From an uncultured Anaeroplasmataceae bacterium (GTDB lineage: Bacteria; Bacillota_I; Bacilli_A; Acholeplasmatales; Anaeroplasmataceae): a stretch of DNA of 64,000 nucleotides. Below the pieces are notes generated by a model. The model was not told the DNA's origin. It made no database searches and was given only the letters and a program-made list of their open reading frames with translations. The DNA is taken from NCBI GenBank assembly GCA_949840955.1, contig CATKXV010000008.1, positions 1-64,000 of the forward strand, given 5' to 3'. Of this stretch, positions 36,301 through 51,300 are shown piece by piece (position 1 is the first letter of the stretch; the number at the start of each line of letters is the position of its first letter). The position numbers and the translations under genes are program-made.

Positions 36301-39300
36301 TTTCCCTATCCGTTTAAAGAAGGTAAATATTACACAAGAAACTCGTATTGGCTATGGTGCATTCATGGATGCTGATATGATTGAAGAAATTAATTTCACA
36401 AATAATACAGTAGAATACATTAATGATTATGCATTCTTTGATATGAATAAGCGTACTTGGGTATGGACAGAGCATTCTGAGGATGCGAGCCAAGAAGAAA
36501 TCAGACATACAGTAACATTAAATGGTTTAAGCCGTATGAATGCTTTAACAGAATCCAAGGATGAGGTTATTCTTGATACTCAGGTTAACCATATTGGATA
36601 TATGTCCTTTATGAATGATGATTCTATCGTTAATTTAACGATTTCTGAAACAGATAAAGAAATTCTTCCTTGGGCATTTGCTTCAAGTGATGGATTGAAA
36701 AATATTACAATTAAGAATCGTTTATTAGGTGAACATCAATTCGAAAATTGTGATGGCTTAGAGCGAGTAACCATTCCAGCATGCTTAGAAGAGATTCGTA
36801 CACATGCGTTTGCTGATTGTGATTCTTTAACGGATATTCAAATCGAATCAACCCTAATTGGAGATTACATGTTTGCTAGATGCTCTGCATTAACTCATGT
36901 TACAATCCCTAGTACAGTAGTAAATGAAGAGGTTGGTATCTATAGCTTTGCATCCTGTCATAAGCTAGATAGTGTTGTTATTGAAAATGATTTTATTCAT
37001 GATTATATGTTCTTTGATTGTGTTAACCTAAGTGAGGTTGATACAACCAACAATAAAACAAATCATTTAAGAACGATTGGCTATGCTGCCTTTGGTTCCT
37101 GTGATCGCTTAGAAAAGATTACAGTACCATTTGTTGGAAATCATGATTTCAAATCAGGAGAAACACCTTCTAAAGAAACTTTATTTGGGTATATCTTTGG
37201 CGAAACAAAGGATCAAAAGCAAGCCTTTGAAAATAAATTCTATACCTTAGACCAAACGCCTTATGGCTTTACAACTACAGAGCGTGAAGCTAGTGTGGAT
37301 GATTTATCTATTGAGGTAGTTCAGCGGTATAAGGGTAGACCAATCGTGGGCGATATTGTTACAGACGATGATGCAATTTCATCTGAATTAGGACGTGATG
37401 ATTATACCTATACCTTCTATGTACCAGCAAGTCTAAGAACCGTCGTTATTGTTGAAGAGGACATTATTGGCTTTGGTGGTATGATGGATTTACGTCAGGT
37501 TGAAAATGTGGATTTTGAACAGGTCGTAACAATTCAAGATTATGGCTTCTATAACTGTATTTCCTTAAAGAATATTAACAATGAGGATTTAGATGCAGAA
37601 GCTACTGGTGTATTAGACTTGAATAATCCAACCTATGGTAAGCCTTTAAAGAACATTGGTGATTATGCATTTGCAAGATGTATTTCAGTTCATAAACTGA
37701 TTGTATCTGAATCCATTGAAACAATGGGATCTTATGCCTTTGCATATGATAATAGCTTAAGTGATGTTACCTTAAATAATAAAGAAGTATCAGATCATAT
37801 GTTCTACTTTGATTACGCATTAACCAATTTGGTAGTGAATCCTTGTGTTACTTTAATTGGTGAGGCTGCTTTTGGTAGATGTATTAATCTAGTGGAATTA
37901 TCCATTCCATTTGTGGGAGCACATGCATATGATGGTGATAGTGAAGAATCCTTATTTGGTTATCTATTTGGTGTAAATGATGAATCAGGAGTTGAATTTG
38001 AATTGGCTAAAGCACACTTCCTATTAACTCATGAGGATATCACAGATGTTGAATTTGTAACCTATGGTATTAGAAAAACAGATCAAAAATTTGCATCAAA
38101 TAAAGACCTGATTAGCTATTATATTCCATCATCCTTAGAAATTGTAAATATTTTCTCTGATACGACCATTGGGTATGGTGCGTTCATGAATACTAAGGAT
38201 ATTCGTCATGTAAACTTCGATACAATTGAAACTATATTGGATCATGCATTTGAAAATAGTGATTTATATAATATCAATAATATGGAATATACTATTTCAT
38301 ATCAGGGACAGGTTTATACAAATCAGTCTAAGAATCAAAATGGAAGCTATACCTTCACGATGAATGGTGTGGATTACACAGAAACACATGTTCTATATTT
38401 AGGAGATAGTGTAAAAAATATCCATGATTATGCGTTCTATAATTGTGATAATTTGATTACTGTTGTCCTTCCTGCTTCCTTAGATTATACAAAGAACTCT
38501 TATATTGGAGATTATATCTTTGCTCAAAATGAGAATATCTTACATATTGATTTTAAGAATAATTGTATTGGCGATTATATGTTTGCTTATTCCAATAGCC
38601 TAGAGCATATCTTAATTCCAGAAAATATTACAAATATTGAAACATATGCCTTTGCATATTCTCCAAAGCTTGTTAATGCTTATGATGGAAATTATGATGA
38701 ATGGATCATATTTAATAATACTATGGTTGGAGAATATATGTTCTATGGTTGTCAAAATCTTGTTTCTATTGATTTATCTCATAAAGAGGGTGGAGTAGAA
38801 TTCAATGATATGGAAACCATTGGCTATGGTGCGTTTGGTAGCAATTATAGCTTAAGACAAATGACGATTCCATTTGCTGGAGGAAAGGCTTTGACCTTAG
38901 GCGAATTAGAATCAGAAGAGACTTTATTTGGTTATATCTTTGGTAATGAGCAAGAAGCATTAGATGCAATTGAGGGTACATATGCAAAAGAATTAGAAGC
39001 GAAATATCTTGAGCTATATAATGCAGCATGGAATGATTATCAAACAGCGAATCCAAGTGCTACACCTGCTGATATTCTTGCTTATATGGCAACGATTGAG
39101 GATTCTATTCGTGAAGAAGCAAGCAGCTTGGTTTCTAAGGGTAGTCTAGATTCTAGATTATACGAGGTTAAACAAAGCTTTGATGGAACGAAAGCACACA
39201 CCTATACCTATTATTTACCTGAATCCTTGACTAAGATTGTTATGACAGGTGGAGATGTTATTGGGTATGGTGCATTCCAAAATGTTTCAAGACTTGTTGA

Positions 39301-42300
39301 TATGGATTTATATGATGATTTAAAAGAAATCCATGATTATGCCTTTGATGGTTGTAAGAAGCTTAGCGGCATTGTTATTCCTGGATCTATCACTTTAATT
39401 GGGGATTATGCATTCCAAGATAACCATGAGCTAGCTGTAGCAACATTTGATGTTGTTGATGAGCAAGCATTACTTAAGGTAATTAATGAGGGAACTTTTA
39501 GAAATTGCTATAAATTAAATAATTTAGTTTTACCTATGACCATCACAAAGATTAGCAGTAATGCCTTTGAAAGCTGTATTTCTTTAAGAAATACGACAGG
39601 TGGTGTGGATCCATTTGTATTGCCAGAGGCTATTGAGGAAATTGGAGCTTATGCATTCTATAACTGTTCTAGTCTTTATGAATTTGTTGTACCTTACCAA
39701 AATACGCATACCATTGGCTATGCTGCCTTTGGTAGATGTACAAGTCTACAAGAGCTTACGCTTCCATTTGTGGGTGGAAGAGAAAGTGATACTGGTGAAT
39801 ATGATCCAGTAACGGTATTTGGCTATTTATTTGGTACAGAAAATGATGCAGATCATGAAGTATATGCAAATGGTGTTATAAAGCCATATGGAGATAAGAT
39901 TCCTAGTGGATATGACGGCTTAACTCGGGTTACGGTTGGCTTTAATGATGGAAACATCAATGAAAGCTATTTAGGAACGAGATTCTATATGCCAAGTAGT
40001 TTAACTCATGTGATTATTAAAAATGCTAGCCCAGTGATTTTAGCTGATTATGCATTCTTTGGAAATAGCGTGGTTGAAACCATTGATACACCTAAGGGTG
40101 AGGAAGTGGATAAGAGCTCTCTTCGTGGTATTGGAAAATATGCCCTAGCATATCTTAAGAATTTAAGAAATATGAATTCAAGTGCTGGTGTGATTCTATT
40201 AGATGAATTATATTCTATTGATGAATATGCATTTAGCCATGATAGTGCTATTACTTCTTTGATTATTCCTGAATCCGTTGGTACAAGAGCTTCTATCAAT
40301 AATGTAATGGTAGGACAATATGCTTTTGAATATCTAACCAATCTAGTTGATTTAGAAATTCATAATAGCATCATTGGAGCTCATCAATTTAGTCATAATA
40401 CAAGCTTATATAAATTGACAATTCCTGCATCTATTAAAATCATTGAAACGAATGCTTTCGAATTCTGTACATCCTTAGGTACAAAGGATATTCATGGAAA
40501 CCCATTGACCTTTGAGTATTATGTAGTTACCAAGGAAATCGGTGGTGTAAAGTATGATTACAATGTTTTAAGAGATAAAAAGGATGGAGGAAATCTTGTA
40601 TTTGATGCTAAGGCACAATACCTAAAGATGGATAATGTATTGAAGTTTGAAAATGACTTCATCGGTGAATACATGTTCTTAGGCTGTACAGGTATTGAGG
40701 TAATGTATGTTCCTGATCACATTGAAAAGATTGGCTATGCTGCCTTTGATGAATGTACATCTATGACATCTATTTATGTACCATTTACGGGTGGTAAGAG
40801 ATATCCAACGAAGATCGATGCTTCAGGAAATGAAGTTCCAGATCCAGCTTTAGCTCAAAGTGAGGTATATTTATTTGGTTATATCTTTGGTGAATCCAAT
40901 AATGAATATAATGATGAAGAATTAGAAATGCTGGTTCAGCAGGCCTACAATACTTCAAATGAAAATGTTGGTGGAGATGGTATCATATCAGGTGAACCAC
41001 CAATTCCATACCATCCAAATTCAGTGGAGCATAAGGACATATTCTATGACTTCTATATACCAAAATCCTTATTATCCATTTATCTTGCGGATAGTGAGGA
41101 GGCAAATGCGAAGGTTATTGGACATGGTGCATGTATGAATATGCATAACCTTGTTTCCTTCAATTTCCCTTCTACATTAGGCTATATTAAGCGATATGCA
41201 TTCTATAGAACTGGTCTAGATTATGTTGATATTCCAGAAGGAACAGTTGATATTGACCAAGGTGCATTCCAAGAGACCGATATTTCTGAAATCATTATAA
41301 AGAACGGTGTCATTGGTGATTCTCAGTTCTATGGCTGTGAATACTTAAAGAAGGTTACAGTACTATCTGAGGTTGTAGAAATTGGTAGAGGAGCCTTTGG
41401 TGGCTGTGTAAGCTTAGAAGAAATTATTCTTCCATATGTGGGTAGATATTATAACGATCAGGATGTAAAGGATAAGAAGACAGGTGCTATCCGTGCATTA
41501 AATCCAGATGAAAAAATCTTTGGTTATTTATTTGGTACAACCAATAGCTCAAGATATCCAGAATTAATGTATCAGGTTCAGCAGCGTGGAGATTCTCAAA
41601 GTCCGTTTGTTACCTATTATTTACCTAAGGCTTTAACAAGAGTTGTTATTACAAATGATACACAATTCAGCTATGGTGCATTTATGAATTGTAGCTACAT
41701 TTCATGTATTCAATTACCTGAATATCGTAACTTCTTGGGCACCATTTCTCCATTTACAAGTATTGGTGACTATGCGTTTATGAACTGTAACAGCTTAACG
41801 GGTGCGCATTATTACTCTGATGCAGATGATAGTATTTATTTGAATCCAAATGAAGAAGTGCCATCTGATCATAGTGAAACCAAGGCATGCCATAGTGTAT
41901 ATCATACGATTTATGATGATGCACAAACCCGTATAGATAACACTATAGAATTAGAAAAGGCTGAAAAGTATTTTAGACTTCCTGCTAGTGTTACACATAT
42001 TGGTTCTTATGCGTTCCAAAATTGTACATCCTTAGAAACGATTCGTTATACGTATCAGCCAGATGTGATTGATGGAGATTTCTTCCGTGCCTATAAGACA
42101 AGAGATAATGATTATGTATATCATATTATTTCTAATGAGGATTATGATAGATACATCAATAGCTTTATTCGTGAAAATGGTCTAGAAGAAATATCTTCCT
42201 ATGCATTTAATGGCTGTAAGAAATTATCATTCTTCTGGTATGTAACCTATAAGAATGGTGCTATAGAAGAGGTTAATACTACAGATGGTTTAGTATTAGA

Positions 42301-45300
42301 TTCTAAATTTAATAAAATAGGTGCTTATGCGTTTGCTGAATGTGATTCCTTAGTCAGTGTTCAATTGGCAAGCTCCATTACACAAATTGACACTCATGCA
42401 TTCTATGGCTGTGATTCAATTCAGACAGTTCTATTTGATGAAGGCTTTAGTGTATTAGGTGCTCATATGTTTGAAAACTGTAAGAGCCTATTGGTTATTG
42501 AAATCCCTGAAACAATTGTTGAGGTAGGGGAATATGCTTTTGCAAATAACAACCTAAAGAATGTTGATATTAGAAATGCGATTATTGGGGAATACATGTT
42601 CTACAATAACTCTGGCTTCATGGAATTTGCTCCTGATGGGAAAAATGAAGATGCATTTAATGTTGTTAAATATGATGAGGAAAAGCTAGAAGAAATCGGT
42701 TATGCTGCTTTCGGTGGTTGTATTTCCTTAAAACGTATGACATTAACCTTTGTTGGTAGTAGAAAAGAAGAAAATGGAAATACCTTTGATTCTTTATTCG
42801 GATACATCTTCGGCCATACAGGTATTCAGGATTCTACAACGGCTTTATGGCAAAAGCATCAAGAAAATTTTGAAACTCAAACAGTAAAGATTTATCGAAA
42901 TGGTAATTATGAAAGTGTTAACTTTACTACAGATTCACGCTTCTATATTCCAAACAACTTAAAGCAGATTAAGCTGATTGATGAAACCGTGATTCCGTAT
43001 GGTGCATTTATGAATACTACCATTCAAGAAATCGAGTTTGATAGTGTTAATGAAATTCGAGATTATGCTTTCTATAATAGTAAGGTTGAAAGTGTTAACT
43101 CTACACTTGCAGATAAAGAAATAAGGTTCAACGATTCAGTTCAATCCTTAGGCTCCTATGCCTTTGCAGGTGTTACGAATGTTAGAAGAATTATCGTAAA
43201 TCGTTCCATCGGTAAACAGCAGGTACCAACTGCAAATGATGGATATTTAGGAGATTATGTCTTTGCAAATAATACCCTAGAAGAAGACGGAATTGTTATT
43301 GAAAACTATGAGCTTGGAGATCATATGTTCGACAATACTCAAATTAGTAGAATAACGATCCCAGCAAACGCAATTTATATCGGTACTCATGTCTTTGCGA
43401 ATAATAAGCTTTTAAGTAGTGCTTCTATTCAAAATAGAGTTATTGGAGAATATATGTTCTACCATAATACAGGATTAAGAAGAGCCTTTATTCCAGATAC
43501 GATTGAGGAGATTGGCTATGCTGCCTTTGGTGCATGTCCAAATATTGCAACAATGCGGTTACCATTTGTTGGTCATAATCGATATAATGATTCAAGATCT
43601 ACCTTTGAAGGATTATTTGGTTATGTCTTTGGACATAAGACAGAAGCTGATGCAGTGATGTCTGAAATTGTTCAAACCTATGAGGGCAATGGCATTCAAA
43701 CGGTACATGAGGACATTCGTACAATCAGTAATGGTTCATTAGCTGATAATGATTATACAACCTTTGATCTTGATCCAAGCAATGATGGATATAATTTCTT
43801 AGTTCCAAAGGCATTAGAAATCATTACTATGATAGATGATACGGTTATTGGTGACAGTGCATTTATGGATTTATGGATGGTTAATCAATTCAACCTATAT
43901 TCTGAGACTACAACAATTAAATCTCATGCTTTTGAAAATTGTAAGTCTACAGGCTTTACTAGTATTTCCTTACCAGAAAGCGTGTCTTCCATTGAAAAGT
44001 ATGCATTTAAGAATTGTGAATATTTAGAAGAGGTTGTTTATAACAATAACCGCTTAACTCAGATTAGTGAGGGTACATTCTATAATTGCTATAATTTAAA
44101 TGAAGCAATTATTCTTGATACGGTAGCTGTAATAGAGGCATATGCTTTCTACAATTCTATTTCATTAACAGAGGTAGTCGTTCCAGCAAATGTGAACGAA
44201 ATTGGTTATGCTGCCTTTGGCGGATGTGTTTCCTTACAACGTATGGAATTGCCATTTGCTGGTAGCATGGCATATAGAAGCTTAGAGGCTATCTTCAATG
44301 ATTCCTCTAAGTCAGAAGAAGAAAGAGCATTAGCTAAGAAAAAGACATTATTTGGTTATATCTTTGGTGAATTGATTCCTGGATATGAAAAGGGTACCTA
44401 TGAGGATGCCTTATATACAGCTTCTGGATTAGGATCCGCAGATCGATATAATGAGTATAGTATTGCTCATCAATTGATTTATGACTTCTATGTTCCTATG
44501 AGCTTAAAAGAAGTAACCTTAAATAATATTGAAATTATCGGTGATTATTCTTTCAGTAACATTGAAGGCTTAGAGCATGTTTACATTCAGAACAATGAGC
44601 ATACAGATTTGACTCAAATTCTAGAGCATGCCTTTGATGGAGCTAGTGGATTGCTTGATATGTTTATCCCAAATACAGTTTCCTTCATTGGAGCAAATGC
44701 ATTTAGCAATTGTACAAGCCTAGCTAAGGTTATCTTTGAAACGAATAATACGGTATTAAAGGAAATCAATGAATATGTATTTGCAAATGATGCAAAATTA
44801 GTTGATGTGAAGATTGCTGATACACTAGATGCAAATGTAGAAGGCTTAGCAAATACCTTCCCAGCCTCTGTAACAGAAATCAAGGAAGGTGCATTATTCA
44901 ATGCAGCAAGCTTAGAAAACTTTACAGTAGATACCCAAGTAATCACGATTGGTGAAAAGGTATTTGGTGGAGCAGTCAGTCTAAATGAATTGGTATTACC
45001 ATTCGTTGGTAATCATCGTTATGTAACTCATACTACAGATTCAACGACCTTTGGTTACATCTTTAGCACAAGCTTAGATGAAATCATAGAAGAAAATAAG
45101 GAATTACTAGTTAGTGTAGAACAAAATGGAACAACCTACTACATACCAAAGAGCCTAACCAATGTAAGTATCACAGATGATACAAAGATAAAGGATTATG
45201 CCTTTGAAAATGTAGCAAGCCTAACAACGGTTCTATTACCAAGAGGATATAATGGAGATGCTAATTTTGTTGAGATTGGAAAGCATGCCTTTGAGAACTG

Positions 45301-48300
45301 TACAGGTCTAGAAGGAATCACCTTCCCTGATACTACAGAAATCATTGGAGAATATGCATTCAACAATTGTTCTAATACAAAATTTAGAGAATTATATATT
45401 CCTGAAAGTGTTACAACGATTGAAGCCTATGCCTTTAAAAATATGTCTTCTTTAGAGACTGTCACATTTGATGATCAGAGCTCTTTAGAGGTATTAGAAG
45501 AAGGAACGTTCTATAATGACATTTCATTAAGAACAATTTATACAAAGGAAAATAAGGTAGAAAATATCCTTACACTTCCTTGGACAATATCAACCCTAGG
45601 AGATTATGTATTCTTTAATAACATCTCCGCAATAGAGGTTGTTTTACCAGATAGCATTACTACAATAGGTAAGGCTATCCTAGGTGGAGCAGGAAATGTT
45701 ACTCATCTTACTACACCATTTATTGGAGATGAGACATATGATATCTGTGTAGATTCTATCTATGATAGTGAGAATACAGTATTTGGTTATTTCTTTGGTT
45801 CTTCTAGTGAATATGAATTATATCATGAGGATATTAAGGATCATTTCACAAGTATTGAACAAAAATATGGTAAGGAAGAGGCTATGGTAAAGGCATACTA
45901 TATTCCAACTGTATTAGAAAGAGTATCCATTACCAATACGAAGGTAGTTCACTATGGTACATTCTATAATGTATCTGGCGTTCAGGAGGTTGTATTGCCT
46001 GAAATGGTAGAGGTTATTGAGGATTATGCATTCTATAATGCTTCTGATTTAACTACTGTAATCTTTGGAACAGATAATACGAACAGTGCTTTAAAATCTA
46101 TTGGTGCTAGTGCCTTTGAGGATTCTGTTTCCTTAACACACTTTAATAGCAATAGTGCTACAAATGAAATTATTATTCCAAACTTAGTTACAACTCTAAA
46201 TGATAATGTATTTAAGAATTGTAATTCTATTGAAGCTGTTGTGATTCCAGCCTCTGTTGGTACAGATGGTGGAACCGTAGGAGCTTATGTCTTTGCAGGC
46301 TGTGATCGTTTATCCAATATTGAAATTCATAATGCATGGATTGGTGCTCATATGTTTGACAATGAGGACAATTTCCCTGAGGATTTTGATATTACAAAAG
46401 AGGATTATGAAATTCCTGCATTAAGAGAAATTACGATTCCAGCAAATGTAACAAGAATTGATGAGTTTGCATTTGCAAATAACTCAGAGCTTCGTGTTGC
46501 AACGATTTTAAATAAGGTATTAGGTGAAGGACAATTCTATAACTGTCCAAGATTAGCTAGTGTTCATTTGCCTGATGATTTGGATGAAATTGGCGAAGGC
46601 TCCTTTGGTGATTGTATCAGCTTAATTGAAATTTGGATCCCATTTGTTGGTGGTCATGCCTATAGTGGTGATAGTAGAGAAACCCTATTAGGATATATCT
46701 TTGGTACAAAGAGTAAGTATAGTGATGCGGTAGGTACTACAAACGCTCCTGTATATGCTGCTGAGCAAATGCTTTCTAGTGGTGATACAGAAACCTTCTA
46801 TATCCCTTCATCCTTAAGAATTGTTCATGTAACCAATGATTCTGAAATTGGTTATGGTGCATTTAGTAAATGTCGTAGTCTAACTACAATTACATTAAGT
46901 GATGCAAGAAATATAAAGGGAACCTCTACGGACTTTACTAAGATTGGTGCTTATGCATTTAGTGGCTGTATTCATCTTGGTGATAAGCTATTAGATGAAA
47001 ATTATACTGAGCTTGAATACTTTGCTGTACCAGAAACTACAAATACTTTAGGAGAATATGCATTTAAGGATTGTGAAAGCTTAGCTAAAGTTATCTTTAA
47101 TGGAAATAATTTAGTTCATCTAGAGGATGGTGTATTCTATAACTGCTATAGCTTAAAGACGATTGCATCTCCATCTCATAATGAAGAGAATAAGATTTGT
47201 CTTGGGGATGCAGTAAAGGAGCTTGGAAATAAAGTATTCTTTAATAACATTAGTATAAGAGAAATCTACTTATCTGATCAAATTACATCCATAGGTGAGC
47301 ATGTATTTGGTGGCTGTGGTAACTTGATTCGTTTGGATGTTCCATTTGTTGGAAAAGAAATCAAATCCGCATGTACAAATAATGAAAATGATACAAGAGA
47401 GGTATTATTCAGTTATTTCTTTGGTAAGGATAGTACAGATTCATATAAGACATCTTCCTTATTAATGCGTCTTGATCAAACACAGGTTGGTGCAACAGAA
47501 ATTGTTGAAGTTCCAATTTCATTAAAGAATGTTCAGGTTCGTCTACAAACCGTTATCCATAAGGGCACATTCTTTGAATGCGATATGCTAGAGGGTATTA
47601 CCTTACCATATAGCTTAACAAGCATTGAGGAAAGTGCATTCTATGGTGCACAAAATATTGAGACCATTGACTTTGAAAACACAACAGGTGAAGCTGAAAT
47701 TATGCTAGCCTTCATTGGAACCTCAGCATTTAACGGTTGTGAATCCTTATATCGTTTCAATGAAACAGATGAATATCGTGTTTATATTCCTCGTAAGGTA
47801 ACTCAATTATCTACCCGTGCGTTCTATTTATGTGAATCTATAGAAAGTCTATACATTCCAGAACAAATTGGAGAGAATGTGGGTGAATATGTATTTGCTG
47901 AGGCACATCAGCTAAGTACAGTTTCCTTGAATAATACAAAAGTTGGTAACTATATGTTCTATAATGCATATGTTCTAGATCATGTAGTTGTTCCGGATAA
48001 GGTTACATCTATTGGCTATGCTGCCTTTGGTGGATGTATTGGATTAACGGATATAACTGTTCCATTTGTTGGTGCTCATGTTTATGATGGAGAATCTAGT
48101 GAAGCTTTATTTGGTTATATCTTTGGAAAAGAAACCAATTCCTCTTCAATGATTCGACCAATTTCTCAAAAATATAGTCGTGATGCCAAGGCTGAAACCT
48201 ATTATATTCCTAAGGCTTTAACTACAGTACGAGTAACTTCTGTAGATAAGATTGTAGGCTATGGTGCTTTCATGAATTTTGAAGACCTAGAGTATGTTTT

Positions 48301-51300
48301 ATTACAGGATGGTACTACAAAGCAGGATGAATTTAAGATTAGTGATTATGCATTCTATAATTGTAAATCCTTCAAAGGAAATTCAGAGGAGGATGGCTTG
48401 ATTCTTCCTACGAATACCAATTATATTGGAGAATATGCATTCTATGAAAATGATGCTTTAGCTAAGGTATCCTATGATGGAAATCAAATAACAGAAATTA
48501 TGGATTACACCTTCTATGGCTGTGATTCCTTAAATGATTTCAATAGAAATGCAAGCTATACGGTTGTATTCCCTGAAAGCATTACGACAATTGGAAATTA
48601 TGCATTTAGCAATTGTGTAGGTATAGAGAGTCTTGATCTTGTCCATGTAACCAGTGTTGGAGATTATGCATTCTATATGACCACACATATGAATCAATTG
48701 GATTTAAGAACCTTGAATACCTTAGGAGAATATGCATTTAGTCATGCAGAAAGCCTAAAGGATGTTGTATTACCTTCTAGCTTAACTGAGGTAGGTGTAT
48801 ACGCATTTAGTGATACATACATGCTAGAATCCATTACGATTTTAAATGATGTATTAAGTGATCATATGTTCTATAGGTCTACTAAAGATTCTGATGCAAA
48901 TATGCATTTAGAAATTCCAGCTCGCGTTACTTCCTTTGGCAATTACATTTTTGCAGAAGCAACGAACTTAGAAAGTGTTACAATGTATGCTTCTATGAGT
49001 GAAGTAGAGGCAATGAATGGTAAATATATGTTTAAGGATTGTACAGGCTTACTTGAGGCTCACTTTGAGAGTGATTCTATTCGTATTCTTAAAGAAGGAA
49101 CCTTCCAAAATGCTTGTAGTCTAGAGGCATTCCAGTTACCAGATTCTATTGTTACCATTGAGGATTATGCCTTTGATCATACAGATTTAGGAGAAATTCT
49201 TTTATCAGATCAAGTTGTATCTATAGGAAAATATGCTTATCGCAACAATAGTAGGGTAAGAGAATTAAATGTACCAGCAAATGTTAAGCACATTGGCTAT
49301 GCTGCATTTAGTGGCTGTGGTAATATCGTTAAGGCTACCTTACCATTTATTGGATCAAATGCTCCTGATTATGAATTATATAATCAGCAATCTGGATCTG
49401 AATCCTTATTTGGTTACATCTTCGGACGTGAGGCATATGATCAAGCTACAGTTGTACATCAATTTATGAAGTATTATGATGAAGCAAGAGTGGCTACGGT
49501 TAAGAAGAGCTTCTTCAATGAATTTGGCACTACAGCTTATGATACAGATGGATATGGCAATTACATTACTGAGGACGGAGAAATAACCTCCTCTCCAAGT
49601 GTATATGGTGAAGCCTTCTGGATTCCTAGTGGTCTAGCAAAGGTTGAATTCTTAGATACCTTTACTAAGATTACAAACGGACAAATGTCTGGCTTAAGTA
49701 CAATCTATGATGTTAAGCTTCCATACCACATTGTTGAAATCGAAACAGCAGCATTTAGTGGCTGTACGAACCTAAGATACATCAATATTCCAAAGCCTGC
49801 AATCATTCTACATGAGGCAGTATTTGAGAATATGTATGAAAATGAAGAAACAAAAGAAATCTTCTTCATTACAGCAAGCTATAATATTGATGGTGGCTTC
49901 CCTGAGGGCTGGGTAACTGGTAAGGAAATGCCAATTGCCAAGAGATGGCATACAAAGTATATTGTATTCTATGAGGAAGATAGTGATATATTTGAATATG
50001 AATATGATTACACAATCAATGCATTTAAGATTATTGGGTTTACAGAGGAATTACCTGTTCATGTTGTAACCCATCGCGATATTCAATATAACAGATATAT
50101 CTTACGTATTCCTGAATATAAGTGTCAGCTTCCAGTAGTAGAAATTACAGATGAGGCACTTATAGGATATAATGATGAGCTCATTGATTATTATTTTGAA
50201 GTATTACAATCTAGATTTGTTGACTTAAAGGATAAGCATCAATTGAGTATTAATGGTATTGCTATTGCACAGAATGTAGAAAAGCTAGGTACAGATATCA
50301 TTTTAGGTGGTAAGGATTTCGTTGCTTATGTATGTAAGACAAAAGCAGAAGCAATGGAAGCAGGATATATCACAGAAGAAGAGTGGTTAGCAGGTGCTTG
50401 TGGCTTAGTATACTATGGTGAGGGTGTAACCTGGACACTTGATAATGGAAATAAGATTTATCAATTGTTATTAAGTGCTACCGAAATCACTTTAGATTTG
50501 GATAGTCTAAAGGGATTAGCCTATGATGAAGAAAATGGATATTATGTTGTTTATACAGGTGAAGAATTTACACCAAAGCCTGTAATTCGCTTTGATTTAA
50601 ATAATCCAGATACCGTTAGAGTCGGAGATGCAAATTTACCAAGCTATGATTTAGTTGGTCAAACAGGTCAAGGGGAATACTATGCAAAATATTGGAATAA
50701 CCTTGAAGTATCCTATGATGAGGATGGCAATGTAATATCTGATGCATGGGTATATGTATTTACAAACAATACAGCGATATTTACGAACCGAATTGTTGCC
50801 GGATTAAATGTTGATGAAAGCAAATGGTGTGATGAAATCGTTGATTATCCATGGTACTCTGATGTTGTTCCTTCTATGGATGGTAGTGTTCCTGATGGTG
50901 CTAAGCTATCCTTCAAGATCGTTCGTAGACAATTAACGATTGAAATTGATGATGAAAGAACATTTGAAGAGGGAGAAATTTGGGAGAATAGTGATTGGTC
51001 AAATTCAAATCCAATCGTTACAGTTAATAATTTTGCAACCTCTGGTGAGGTATTTAACGGAACATTACGCTTGAATCAACCGGATGTAAACGTAGATGAG
51101 GATGGCAATGTCATTGCTTACACTAATATTTTAGATCATTTCAACTGGTTAGATGGATATACAATAACGAAGGGGAATATGGATTTAACTAAGAACTATG
51201 AGGTTAAGTTTAGCGTAAATGTACTCGTTAAGCCAAAGGAAATTATGGTAAACTGGAGATATCTAGATTCTGAATTTAAAGAGGATAAGAGATTTGTCTT

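Larger units (their letters stand above)
20800..49850 (+). repeat. Giant protein: second LRR array with LFG modules
   Basis: About 9,700 residues of LRR_5 units. They are broken by about 28 copies of a module reading [IL]PF[IV]G, a variable loop, LFG[WY][IL]FG, a second variable stretch, [FY]Y[IV]P-x-[SA]L-x-x-V-x-[IV], then GYGAF-x-N. Copies begin near 22358, 23107, 23870, 24411, 26420, 26988, 29738, 30970, 32310, 32797, 33455, 34978, 35500, 37126, 37905, 38866, 39760, 40780, 41428, 42748, 43558, 44250, 44995, 45712, 46638, 47338, 48058 and 49338. From about 35000 on they recur at fairly even steps of roughly 700-1,000 bp and are usually preceded by 'IGYAAFG-x-C', making a higher-order repeat of about 250-330 residues. 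The function of the module is unknown. Confidence 0.82.
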
